From positions 48,921-112,920 of the forward strand of contig JAKUHH010000033.1 of the NCBI GenBank assembly GCA_022701365.1: a stretch of 64,000 nucleotides of DNA, written 5' to 3'. The notes under the pieces were generated by a model, which worked only from the letters and a program-made list of their open reading frames with translations, was not told the DNA's origin and did not search any database. Positions 49,500 through 60,555 of this stretch are shown in pieces. Position numbers and translations under genes: made by a program. The DNA is from Mycocentrospora acerina (Eukaryota > Ascomycota > Dothideomycetes > Pleosporales). Position 1 is the first letter of the stretch, and each line of letters opens with the position of its first letter.

Positions 49500-51463
49500 C
49501 TAAGCTACAATAACATGTGGTCTTCCGTCACCTAGTACCTTGTTGTGGATACTGTCCACCTTGGTATCTACAACTCTGCCCACAGCCTCTATTATTGTGT
49601 CCCTAACATCTTCTCCATCAATGATCGCGGCCATTTCTTCTAGTGAAGAGCCAGATGTTTCAACGAAGAGGAAATAAACCACAATGACTTCAACTAAAAG
49701 CCATACGTCGTAAACAATGTAATCTATGACATTATTAGTACTGGAATAAATTGAATTGCCGAAATGTAATTTCATCAACGTACATTTCCACTTAATGGCT
49801 TCGAGAGCAATAGGATTTGCGTACTGATTGAAGATGAGTGCAAGAGAAACAAATAAGTTGTATAGCACAAGACCCTTTAAGTCGTTAGTGACCATCTTAA
49901 GCAGCCTTCAATGTTACTCACCCTAGCTCGCATATCATACGGCAAGATTTCAACGACATATGTGACCTGTAGAGGAGCCCAAGCAATATTGAATGCCGCA
50001 TTGTACAAAAATATCATAGCAAGAATTGCTCTACCGATGGCAGGGGAGCCTGAGCCGACAACGTCAACTTGTTTCTCAAATGTAGATTCCAGTGCAGTCC
50101 AGATGATGAAGCAGACAAGCATGCACACTGTTGAGGTGAGGAACATAGTACGGCGTTTGAATTTGTTTACGAGTAGGGAAAAGCCGAGAGATGTGACGAG
50201 ATTCCAGATGGTTAGGATCCCATTGATTAAGGTCTGAGTTTCTTGGGACGTGATACCAATTGAGTTTAAAATGAGAGTTAAATAGTACGTCAAGGCTGTT
50301 AGAAGAGGCTTTTTGAAGATTAATGAAGGCGTGACTCACAGAGATTAAACCGTTTCCAGACCATTGAGAGAAAAATCCAACTGCTAAGATGACAGCAAAG
50401 CGCAAGATATTTCCACGAGTTTTGAAGAATGCTAGATAGGATCCGCCTCGGGCAGATACCCTTTCAAGACGCAGCGCTTCTTTGATCTCTTCCAATTCGA
50501 CCAAGACAATGGGATCATGGGGACTACCGTTGGCATGATACTGTATCATGAGTTAGCATGATTTCGGTATTTTTTTTAGCATGCTGGGATGGTGCAAGCT
50601 CACTCTAGTAATGATAGCACGTGCTTCATCGCAGCGATCTTTGCTGACAAGCCATCGAGGCGATTCAACAATCCACCAAAAGCAACCGATTTGGATAATG
50701 CTAGACAGAGCTTGCAAGATAGATGGAATTCTCCAAGCCCAGTTGCTCATGATTCGGAACGTGCCATAGGTTGTCCATGCAGCTACGATAGCGCCCAGAC
50801 TCCAGAGCGAGTTGTAGATACTAACCATGGGCGCCTTCTGGGTCGGGAACGCAAGTTCCATAATCAAAATTGGAGCAGCGGTGATATTGAATCCTAATCC
50901 AAAGCCAATAATTCCGCGAGCAGCGATAAACATACCATCTACATTGTTTAGCCATTATTTCGGAAGTAGCATTGAAGTTAAAACACTTACTATTTTGAGC
51001 TCCACCCTGCAATCCAGTACCAAGCAGAACTATACAAGCGCCAAAGCCTAACGTCTTCTTACGTCCATAGTAGTCGCAAGCAAAGGCACAAAATGGCAAT
51101 GAGATCAGTTGACCGACATTCTGGATAGCGTTTAATCTTCGTACATTAGCGCGTGGCCAAAGCATCTGAATTTGGAGGAGCATACAGCGCTAAAGTACTT
51201 GCGCCAGGTTGATGGAAGAAATTCTTCCATTCATCTAAAGACTGCAATCCATCTATGAAGGCATAAGCCTCTCTTCATATTCAGGTGAGCCAAACATAAT
51301 GGAATCGCATACTCATCATGGATCCATCATAACCTGTTGCGTAGGATGAAATTTGACATAGGATCAGAAGAAGATTGACGGTGATGATGCCTCGATCTGC
51401 AAACCATCCTGTGTTGCGGCCCATAAGGGCCTGATCCATGTTTGTTGGAAGCATTGTTGACAT
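49500..51463 (-). CDS. MFS sugar porter (eight exons, one abnormal splice acceptor)
   Basis: Minus strand exons: 51463-51313, 51252-51186, 51136-50991, 50938-50604, 50540-50340, 50287-49922, 49874-49784, 49723-49500; 526 residues, the normal length for the sugar-porter family (PF00083). Family motifs: ATGYDGSMMNGLQSL, DYYGRKKTLGFGACIVLLGT, FIAARGIIGFGLGFN, WRIPSILQ, ESPRWLVSKDR, YYLTLILNSIGITSQETQTL, FNQYANPIALEAIKWKYY and FLFVETSGSSLEEMAAI. Twelve membrane segments are expected. It resembles lactose-permease-like fungal porters; the actual substrate is unknown. The intron 50339-50288 has a good GTGAGT donor and normal length (52 nt), but the in-phase acceptor reads CG (50289-50288) instead of AG, and the nearest AG shifts the frame. 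Start ATG 51463 was chosen because the frame upstream lacks an ATG. Divergent from the secreted-protein gene; the shared promoter carries the CGGYAAA array. Confidence 0.87.
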
Positions 51464-51755
51464 CCTCCTAAGCTTGCTGTTGGGCACTCAATTTAGCTTT
51501 CGCACGACTAAAAAGAAGGCTTATGTCGATATTTTGTACGTCTCTACAACTGGTCTTATTCCACAGCTTTCTTGGGTCAGTCATGAGCTTACGCTCTCAT
51601 GATACGTTATCTTAGTGATTCCGCGCGCCACTATCGTGTGGATCAATCGTGTTAACATTTTGCGGGTTAACTAACCTACGCGACAAACAAGGACGGAAGT
51701 CCGTCCGCACATGGTTGCAGCCTAGCCTCGACTTAGGCTACGAGTCCGGTGATCT

Positions 51756-51797
51756 TTTGCCGGCTCGCCCGCTTTGCCGGGTTTACCGGTTTTGCCG
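51756..51797 (-). promoter_or_regulatory. CGGYAAA array in the porter/secreted-protein divergent promoter
   Basis: Four copies of TTTRCCG (reverse complement CGGYAAA) at 51756-51762, 51773-51779, 51782-51788 and 51791-51797. The last three are spaced exactly 9 bp, giving CGG-N6-CGG direct repeats. The array lies 293 bases from the porter ATG and 323 from the other gene's ATG. Matching pairs occur before the kinase and the deaminase. Confidence 0.6.
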
Positions 51798-52119
51798 ACA
51801 GTCTTCTTGGTCAAGCTGCAATTTTGAGAGCCCTCTTGAGTTCGAATGCAAACCCCGATAAGCTTCAACGCAGTCTGCGAGTCGTGGGTTAATTGACTAT
51901 CATCTGCGAGATAGGTGCAGATCTTCCACATGCGATGTTTTCCCCATGCGTGATACGAGGAACCAGCATCTAGACTAGCATGCACGCGAGAAATAGCGGT
52001 ATGTAGCAAGCAATAGTCGGGGTGCATAAGTTCAGGTACGAAGCTGGGATTGAATTATTTTTCACCATCAAACTTTTGTTTATTTATAAACTCTTCGAAT
52101 CACTACTCATTACACGCCA

Positions 52120-53918
52120 ATGATTCGTTCATCTCTTAACATCCTCGCTGTGGCCTCAGCTACAATTTGGACATTCGCAGCAGCTACAAACGAATCAACG
52201 CTATCAACCTGTGCGTCCAACTTCTAGGGTTCAGCTGTGAAAGAGAATACTGACCAAACACCCAGTTGCCCAGGATTATTTTGACTATTCCATGAGCTTG
52301 GCAGATTCTAGATATGATACAAGCTACAATTATATCTGGTACAACGATAACGGCCCATGGTCTACCAGATTCACAGCTTGGTATATTCCGGGCCTTCTGT
52401 ATCGAAATCAGGGAGATGACGTAGTAAACGCCCAAAAGGCATTGCAAAACTTGTAAGATGGGTGCATGTTATCATTTTGGAATTCAGGTTAAGAATTCTA
52501 GGATCAACGTCCAGATGAATGAAAATTACACGTCGCCTTGGTATGCGGACTACAAACTTTCTCCTGATGGTCAGTACTTTGCTCTTTCTGTACAAACCGA
52601 CGTGAATTGAAATATCATAGAGCCGAACCCTACATATATAGGTGACTTATATCCTCAACAAGTCTATGCTACGTACGATCCGAATTGGCGAGCCTTCATC
52701 GGCTCCGCCGTTGTCCAGGTTGTTGCAGAATTTGAGCATTTGCTTGACCCTCAACTTGTGAAAGACATTGAAAAATCGCTAAGTCTTGCTGCTATCGGTG
52801 AGATGCGCCGCAATGGCACACCACCAGACAACCTTATTCTGGGCTACACAAACCCGCAGCTCATGGGTACCATGATGATAGGGTGGATTGGAAACAGATT
52901 AGCAAACCAAACGTTTATCGACGAGGCCGATAAGAGGGGTGAGGAGCTTTTCGAGCTATTTATTGCTAATGGAAGCAACACGTTTACCGAGTATAATTGC
53001 CCGACCTATTACGGCATTGACATCTTTGGCCTTGCAGCAGCAGTCAAATACGGGCTCAAGAACTTGAGTTTGACACGACATGCGCCGTTTATGTTAACAG
53101 AACTGTGGAAGGATATCGCTGACCACTACAATCCGTATCTCGGAAATATGGCTGGGCCGTACGATAGGGCATATGCTCGAGACATGCCTACGCATAGTGC
53201 TATTCTCGGACAGTACTGGTGGGGTATGTATGGGTATGAAAAAGCACCAATTCCGTGGAAGGGGAATGACGATCTCCGGTATGACTTGGCGCAGGGCCCG
53301 TCGCTCGCACTGCTGATGTCTACTGTGGAGAATGCCATTACTCCTGAGACTAAAGAGAAGCTATTAACACCATTAAAGGAGGAAAGGTTTCTTCAAAAAA
53401 CAATTCGCGAGGATCTCAAGACTAACGTAGTCCGCTACGCAGACTCGTGGCTAAGTAACAAGCTCATGATTGGAGGGCAAACATTGGCTGAGAGTGTCAA
53501 TCGGGGAAAGCAATTCAACCCCGCAATAGTTCACTGGGCATCCGATCCCTCGCATAAACCATTCCCTTACAGCTCGTGGTTCTCTTTGTACCCGACTGCT
53601 TCTACCATCACCACCAATGTCAGCGCTCACAGTCTGACCATTTCCTACCCAAATTCTACACAGAGCGGTACAAATCTGTTTACTTATATGATATCTGGTA
53701 TTCCGCCTCCATGGAACTTGGCTGGGAACATTGTGGATGGGTTTTCTCGCTTGCCGTGCTTAAGCGTTAAAGTATCCGCACCAGGCTTGGAGGAACAACC
53801 GACAAATTACTGGGAGAATACAATTGCAAATCATTATTATTATAATGTTACATTTGTTGTTCCGATCAACTTCTCTGGCGTACCCACAATGAGGTTCGGG
53901 TTAGAGTATATATGTTAG
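52120..53918 (+). CDS. Secreted protein of unrecognised family (four exons)
   Basis: Exons 2-4 are firm: up to 52452, 52502-52569, 52621-53918, with introns of 49 and 51 nt that join in phase. The proposed first exon begins ATG 52120 with MIRSSLNILAVASATIWTFA, a signal peptide, but its junction to exon 2 (which contains LTKHPVAQDYFDYSMSL) could not be fixed; every simple donor/acceptor pair tried was out of phase. The mature part, about 530 residues, is rich in Trp/Tyr and N-glycosylation sites: NYIWYNDNGPWSTRFTAWYI, NYTSPWYADYKLSP, YNCPTYYGIDIFGLA and GQYWWGMYGYEKAPI. The helical, aromatic-rich pattern suggests an alpha/alpha-barrel like that of many glycan hydrolases or lyases, which is inference only. 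Its place in an amino-sugar cluster, divergent from a sugar porter, makes a carbohydrate-active role likely. Confidence 0.75.
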
Positions 53919-54420
53919 GCGGACGAATATTGCGATGAGTGGCTGCGTGGACAAGAATATATTGTATATGACTCATCCGTCAAAAATTCAATTTTAAATG
54001 ATTTTTGTGATACTGCTCAAACTTTCATGCTGTATATCAAGGCATTCCTGGTTCATTATTGTCTGCCTAGAGCTAAACAAGATGAACATAGCATTTCTAT
54101 CCGTAGTACATGATCTTCTTTAGTATTATTCAAGTACTAATAGCTCTCGCGTTCCAGGAACTAATTGATGCGGATGAAACAATTGAACTTATACTTGAGT
54201 ATAGAGGTATTACGTGCGGAGCGTACGCGCGGGAATGCTGATGCAGCTATAGGGACGTACATTAGTGTCATCTTAACCGTGTCACTCTGTGCTTAGAGTC
54301 GTCTGCATCCATTACTGATGAAATCAAAGCTGTTATTTAGGTTTCTAATTTGCGATTTCTGAATGTGGAGCATGTGCTGATCCGCGATAATGGCTTTCAA
54401 AGGGCCACATTCACTTTGAC

Positions 54421-54439
54421 CGGTAAACTGACCGGCAAT
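54421..54439 (+). promoter_or_regulatory. CGGYAAA pair upstream of the hexokinase gene
   Basis: CGGTAAA at 54421-54427 and CGGCAAT at 54433-54439, in the context ACCGGTAAACTGACCGGCAA, about 0.37 kb before the kinase ATG. The spacing is 12 bp here rather than 9. Same element as in the porter and deaminase promoters. Confidence 0.55.
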
Positions 54440-54796
54440 TTGTATTATTACCGAGATCCACCTTTGGATGCCGCAATGGAATGACCCACAGTGATATTTC
54501 CGCTTCTTTGCTGGGTCTGTGATAACATCCACGAATAGGAGAGTACACATACGGAGTTTTGTGCGCTTCACCCACTGCTTCAATACCAAAACCTCTGTGC
54601 ATCGCTCAGCTCAGTAATCCACCTGCAGTCAACTTTAACCTTCCTTTATTTTGTTCGTTCATTGAACTTAATATTGTTCCTGAAATGCAAGACTAAGTTT
54701 TTTCTGATGATGCCAAGGGAGTTGACGAAGTTATTCCCAGTCAATATTTTGATCACCAAGCCAGACAACTCTCTCTACACAAATCATCTCGATATC

Positions 54797-56498
54797 ATGG
54801 CGCTGCGTTATTATTTTTTATGGTTTCGTGGTTTATTCGAACTATCAGCGTCTACTTCGCAAGGATCTAAAGACAAAGAGGAATTTAGGAGACATGGTGC
54901 GGAATTGTCTCCGCATTTAAGCAGCAAACTCGAATTTGAGAAGCGGGAGTGCCGAGAGGAGGAGGTCGCAAGAAGCATCGAGCGAGAGTTCGAGTTTTCA
55001 GACGAAGATGTTCGACGAGCGGTTGCCGGTTTCGTGAAACAAATGGGTCAGTAGTTGTTTTAAATGTTTAGAATTGGACTTACCTGTAGCTAACAGAGAT
55101 ACAGATCAAGGATTGCGTGAAAATGGCTGCACAATAGAACAGCTCCCCTCATTCATTACTGAGATGCCTAATGGTCGCGAAGAAGTGGGTGAGCATCTCT
55201 CATTCTTTAAGAAGACGTGCGGTTGACATGTAAAGGGAACGTATCTATCAATTGATCTTGGCGGAACAAACATGCGCGTTTGCTCGGTGACGCTCAACGG
55301 AGATGGAACGTACAATTTAACCCAGCACAAAATGGCTATTCCAGTAGAGCTGATGACATCGAAATGCTCATACGGGCTATTTCAATGGATCGCCAAGATA
55401 ACACTAAATTTTCTCCAAGAGTACTATCCAGAATCAATGACCCGCGGTGTCGGTAACCAGAAAAAGGAAAGAATTCTCTTTAATCTTGGTTTTACTTTTA
55501 GCCACGCAGTGGATCAACTGAGCGTTAACAGTGGAACACTGATCCGATGGAGTAAGGGTTTTGACATTGATGGGGTTGTTGGGCAAGACATATGTGCCCT
55601 TCTTCAGACTGCATTCACTGAGCTGGAACTCCCAATCCGCGTTGCAGCCCTCATTAATGACACGGTCGGGACTTTAATGGCCAGAGCTTACACATCACCT
55701 TGTTCTGCTAAGACGATCTTGGGTGCAGTATTCGGAACAGGAACGAATGGTGCTTACGTCGAGAAAGCGTCTAGAATCACCAAGCTAAGAGGCCAGAATA
55801 TGGGAACGGAAGGTATCATGATTATAAATTCGGAATGGGGGAATTTTGACCAGAAACTCAACTATCTTCGAAGCACAGTCTATGATCGCGAGATCGATAC
55901 CACAAGTGTAAACCCGGGGTTTGAGTTATTCGAGAAAAGAATTTCGGGGATGTATCTTGGTGAGTTACTACGCTTAGTGCTACTATCTCTCTACAAGGAC
56001 TCGAGGATGAACATCTTTACCGAGATGACGATTCCAAAAAAATCGAGATTACATATACAGTGGGGCTTGGACACTTCATTCATGAGTTTTTTGGAAAGCG
56101 ACAATACGCCTGATCTCTCAATTGCCAGAGCACTGATTAAGAAGTCAATTGGAGTCGCGAGAGTCAATTATGAGGTAGCGCGGGCGATTCAAATCATTGC
56201 AAAAGCAATAGGGAGGCGATCAGCGAGATTGAGTGCTGTTGCAGTAGGGGCGGTGCTTCTTCATACCGAATGTCTCACAGCAATCATGGACAGGGAGAAG
56301 AGGGTGGATATAGGCGTGGATGGTTCATTGATTGAGATGTACCCTGGATATGTGACAGAATTGAGACTGGCTCTCAAGTGTATCCATGGCATTGGAAGCA
56401 AGGGGGAGGAAAGGATTGATATTGGGATCGCGAAAGACGGGAGCGGAGTTGGGGCAGCCTTGGCAGCTCATGTAGCAGCAAGTGCTATAGATTACTAA
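54797..56498 (+). CDS. Hexokinase-family sugar kinase
   Basis: Exons 54797-55046, 55099-55184, 55236-56498; phases agree, 532 residues. All hexokinase landmarks are present: LSIDLGGTN (phosphate loop, 116-124), LGFTFS then HAVDQ (about 196-205), RWSKGFD with Lys219, LINDTVGTL with the catalytic-base Asp254, FGTGTNGAYVE (278-287), NSEWGNFD with Glu312, NPGFELFEKRISGMYLGE with Glu345, LSAVAVGAVLLHT, GVDGSLIEMYPGY and IAKDGSGVGAALAAHVA. Active-site residues are kept, so it is probably catalytic, but the usual FSFPV of the sugar loop reads FSHAV (Pro to Ala), which may alter substrate choice. Hexokinase-like kinases serve GlcNAc/GlcN catabolism in fungal clusters. Neighbours (deaminase, porter, regulator) support an amino-sugar substrate. 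The N-terminus has an unusual aromatic start, YYFLWFRGLF. ATG 54797 is the in-frame ATG nearest the conserved part; earlier ATGs exist. Confidence 0.9.
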
Positions 56499-56889
56499 GA
56501 TTTTTGTGCAATTCCAAGCAGTCATCTGAGCCGTGTAGAGTATATATGGTACAGGCTTAGCTATCCAAGTCATCTTTCTGTAATGCAAACAGTTGAATTA
56601 TGATCTCACCTGGAAAAACGATTTGCAAAACATCTGATTGAAATTCAGTTTCTCACAACATGAAGAACGCAAGAATGTATCCGCAATCTGTCGTAAATTG
56701 AAAATAAGTCATCTAACGCGTTTCCTCATCAACTAAAGTGCCTTTGTGTGGGCACTACGCGCACGGGCACGATATTGTAGCGCATGGTCAATGCTTCACA
56801 CTAGCAGGCATCGAACATGACGATACGACAAGAACCTAGCACCTCTGCGTCGTCCACAACGCAACGTCGATCCACTATCCGGACAAGCC

Positions 56890-59209
56890 ATGATTAACAG
56901 TGGTATTCACACAACTGGTGGCAGGAATATTGCTAGAAGAGTCGGAGCCAGGCTGACCAAAGCATGTGGTAAGTTGAGTGCTTGAGCTTAGTGTACTTCG
57001 CTGATTGAACTTGGAGTGGCATGTCGCAAGCAGAAGGTGAGCGATTACCAAGCTATTATATGTTTTGCTTTGACAACTGGTAGATGAAATGTGATCCCCA
57101 ACAGGCGGGGCCGTGCAAGCGATGCAAAAACAATAACACCGAGTGCGTTTTTAAACCGCGTGCCAACGCACGTCTGTCTCAATCTGAGGCCTCTGCGACG
57201 AGTATAACACTTCCAGACGGGTTCCCATCTGAAGTGATAGCACGATTAGCAGTCATCGAATCTGTACTCAACATCAGTAATAACGGTCCGACTAGTCCAA
57301 CTTCCTGTACGTTTTCTTCCAACACTCCATTTATCGCCACCACGCTCGACGAAGAAGAAGAAAGCGATCCGTCGCTCAGCGGTATATGGCAGGCAACTGA
57401 GAACTTGAAAAGATTCACAGCACCTAAATACGGAAAAATATGGTGTCGGTCCGTTGTCTCCCAGCTCTGGCTCTCGTAAGCATTATCTACATTCTCTTCA
57501 TCAAGCAAAGTATTAACAATTCAGATTTTATGCAAACATGGAGGGACTTCACTTTCAATCCGAGAAAGAGGCTTCAAAGAGCCCAACGCCTCTACTTCTG
57601 GCAGCCATTCTGTACGTTTCGGCGCTCCACCATACTTCTGAAGAATTTGCTGCTTCGGCACCTGAGTACTTCAGAGCTACATGCAGCGCTATTGCCGAGT
57701 TGTCAATACCTGAGGCTCTAAAACGCTCTGGACTGATGACGATAAACGATACAGCACTATTACCCACGGCTGAGCAAAATGCGTATCAAAATGTTCTCGG
57801 TCTCATTCTAGCTGGCCTCATTTCCGAGGCATTCATTGATCTCACTGGTGTTTGGATATCGATTGGTTACCGCCTTATTTTGGACCATTGTCCAGTGTAT
57901 ATTGATCAAAATGCGAGCAAATGGAGGCAGCTGTATTCAGGCCTACAGGTGCCAATGCCCACGTCATACTGTGATTATACTTATTAATAATGCCTAGATC
58001 ATCGATTTAGAGCATGCTTCACTCCATCTTTCATGTACAGTTGTTCCTATGAAGGCGCCTTTACCATCACTTCGTCAATTACAAAACTTCACAGAAGATC
58101 CTTTCAACAGACTTACGGTAAGCTCTTCGGATCGAAAATTCCAGCCCTGACTGATTCAATGCTCAAAGGAGATGATGCATACTGGCCTTTGTCACTTCAC
58201 CGGCCGCGGCTTGCCTACCATATGGTCTTTCATCTCGTCAACTCAAGCTGAAGGAGATATTGCCCCGGTCTTCCCTTTTACAGACAGAGATGACCAGGTC
58301 ATTCAAGAGTGGGCAAAGAACTTGGACGACTGGCTTGTCTGCTCAAATCGTAAGGAACGCGTACCTTATGAAGATGATTGACTCACATTGCCAGGCCCTT
58401 CAAACAAAGATTATGAACGCATCCAGATTAAGCGTCAATATAATCTACACAGACTTTTCGTGCTTTCGATATACCATCCGGCGCGTGGCTTTGACCTCTT
58501 TGCGAACAATGTGGCATCGGCGGAACGGCACGAATTACTGCTCTCTGCTCGCGCGACGCTTAGATTACAAAGTGCTGACAAGGGGATTTGGGCTAATTGG
58601 GATTTAGTAGTATGTTATAGCCTGTAATCACAACAACATTTGGCTAATGTATGATCGTTCTTTAGATGATCACATGGGCGGCCATTCTCGTTCTTCAAGG
58701 AGCAGAAGGGGGTGTTGGCGAGCTCGGAGGTAATGGTATGCAATGATTGGAGTTATTGCACAACTGACTAAGGCGTAGATCTACTGCTTGTCCAGGATCA
58801 TCTCAACAAACTTCAGAAAACGAAACGGCCTGCACCTAGCCTCCACCACACACTAGCCAACCGCCTCGAAACCTGGCTTCAAAGCATGAACACCCCACCA
58901 ACGGCTGTTCTCACACAGCCAGAATTTGACCCCTCATGGTCACTGTTCGACCAGAATAGTATTCAAATTGCTACCGGCTCGTATTTCCAGCAACATGCGG
59001 TGGATGGCATGTCAAATGGTGGTAACCCGGCGAGCGACCCGCACGTCCCCGAGTCGTCTACGGCGCAACAAAAACAACAAGCATATAACGAACCTGAATT
59101 CTGGAATTCTTATGGGAACTCTCTAGGCTCTTGGCCTTCGGGCTTCACTCGACTCTTCGGAAACTCGGTTTACCAGGAGTCACATAACGATGGTAGCCAT
59201 AAGCATTAA
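56890..59209 (+). CDS. Zn2Cys6 transcription factor, probable cluster regulator (nine exons)
   Basis: Exons 56890-56968, 57017-57036, 57084-57475, 57525-57948, 57998-58117, 58169-58349, 58395-58609, 58666-58735, 58779-59209; 1932 nt, 643 residues, all in phase. The zinc cluster spans three exons including one of 20 nt: C26, C29, C36, C44, C47, C54 (KACVACRKQK, MKCDPQQAGPC, KRCKNNNTEC). The regulatory domain of fungal factors follows: SPTPLLLAAILYVSALHH, YFRATCSAIAELSIPEALKR, VLGLILAGLISEAF and YERIQIKRQYNLHRLFVLSI. The C-terminus is Gln/Asn/Ser-rich, typical of activation regions. It lies between the kinase and the deaminase (49 bases from the latter, tail to tail), so it is the natural candidate to bind the CGG-N6-CGG elements in the cluster promoters. 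No such element was seen in its own 5' region. One donor is ambiguous (58730 or 58736), both in phase. Confidence 0.9.
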
Positions 59210-59258
59210 AGCAACAGAAGAATATTTTTCTTTCACATCATCAGGTTATTGCTGGTAA

Positions 59259-60555
59259 TTATGAACCAATCCTGTCGAACAACAAATTTTCCGAAACTGT
59301 AAACTGCGAAACATCTGCGGAACCTGATACCCGAGATGCCATACTGTCAGGAACAAATTCAGGTGTTACTGCTCTTGACAATGCCTCTGCCGGTGTTTTG
59401 AGTCTCAAACTGTTCACAATTACAGAAAACTCCTCGTTCAATGAGTCCTGCCGCACTCGGATTACATTCTCTAATCTTGATTTCATGTGGTTGACGTTGG
59501 CTATCGGTGATCTCATCTGAACCGAAATAGGAATTTGCTGGGCAATATCAAATTCCTTTGCGACCTTCTCGATACTTCTGAAGTACTATGTATAGTTAGT
59601 CAATGCTCCAGACTTATCCACAATAAAAACTTGCCTTGACGGTTTTGACTTGCAACTCCAAGATAGCCTCCTCATCACAAACAATCATCGAGTGAGGGTG
59701 CAACTGCAATGCTGAAAGCGTAAACATATGGTTCACCCCACCTTCAATACATCTTTGTAAGGCAATAGCCTTTTGTGCTCCTGTCACAATGATGATAACT
59801 TCGCGAGCCTAAAATTACTGGGTAAGTGTCTTAGATAATGACATTATTGAGGAATCGACGTTTCGAGCACATACATCAAGTATAGTCTGAACTCCGACTG
59901 TCAATGCCATCTTTGGCACCAGATTAAGGTCACCGCCAAAGAACCTTGAGTTTGCGACCACTGTATCGTACGCCAGCGTCTTAACTCTCGTGCGACTTGC
60001 CAAGCTCGAACCCGGCTCGTTAAATGCAATATGTCCATCAGCACCAATTCCACCAAGAAAGAGGTCAATTCCTCCTACAGCCTTTATTTTAGCTTCATAA
60101 GTATCACACTCAGCTTCTAGGTCTGTTGCATTACCGTCCAATATGTTGATATTAATAGGAGATATATTGACGTGCGAGAAGAAATGTCGGAACATGAAGG
60201 AGTGATAGCTCTCTGGATGTGCACGGTCGAGCGCGATATACTCGTCCTAATTTACATCAGGTTTATTCGTAGAAGTAGCTTAGTTCTCGAACATACCATA
60301 TTAAATGTGACAACATGCTCAAACGATATATCACCTGCAAGATGCCTTTTGATCAACTCTTTGTATATAAGGACAGGACTGCTTCCGGTCGGTAGTCCCA
60401 AAACGAAGGGTTTTGTCTCTGTTGGTGCGAATTTGTTGATTCGATCTTCAAAGTTAAATTACGTACTTTGAATACTGTCTCAATTTCTCACCTATAACGT
60501 ATTGGGCCACATATTTAGACGCGGCATCCTCCTCATCCCTAATGATTAGTCTCAT
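59259..60555 (-). CDS. nagB: Glucosamine-6-phosphate deaminase (isomerase)
   Basis: Minus strand exons 60555-60492, 60445-60297, 60246-59875, 59808-59635, 59585-59259; 1086 nt, 361 residues. Converts glucosamine-6-phosphate to fructose-6-phosphate and ammonia in the cytosol. Family signatures are complete: MRLIIRDEEDAA, FVLGLPTGSSPVLIYKEL, FNMDEYIALDRAHPESYHSF with the catalytic Asp, LFLGGIGADGHIAFNEPGSS with the catalytic His, TLAYDTVVANSRFFGGD, MALTVGVQTILDAREVIIIV, and IEGGVNHMFTLSALQLHPHS. A C-terminal extension beyond the bacterial enzyme is usual in fungi. The fourth intron uses a GC donor (AAG|GCAAGT) with a normal acceptor. The promoter carries three CGGTAAA copies, two spaced 9 bp. 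The gene symbol follows the bacterial family name; fungal names vary (nag1, dam1). Confidence 0.94.
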
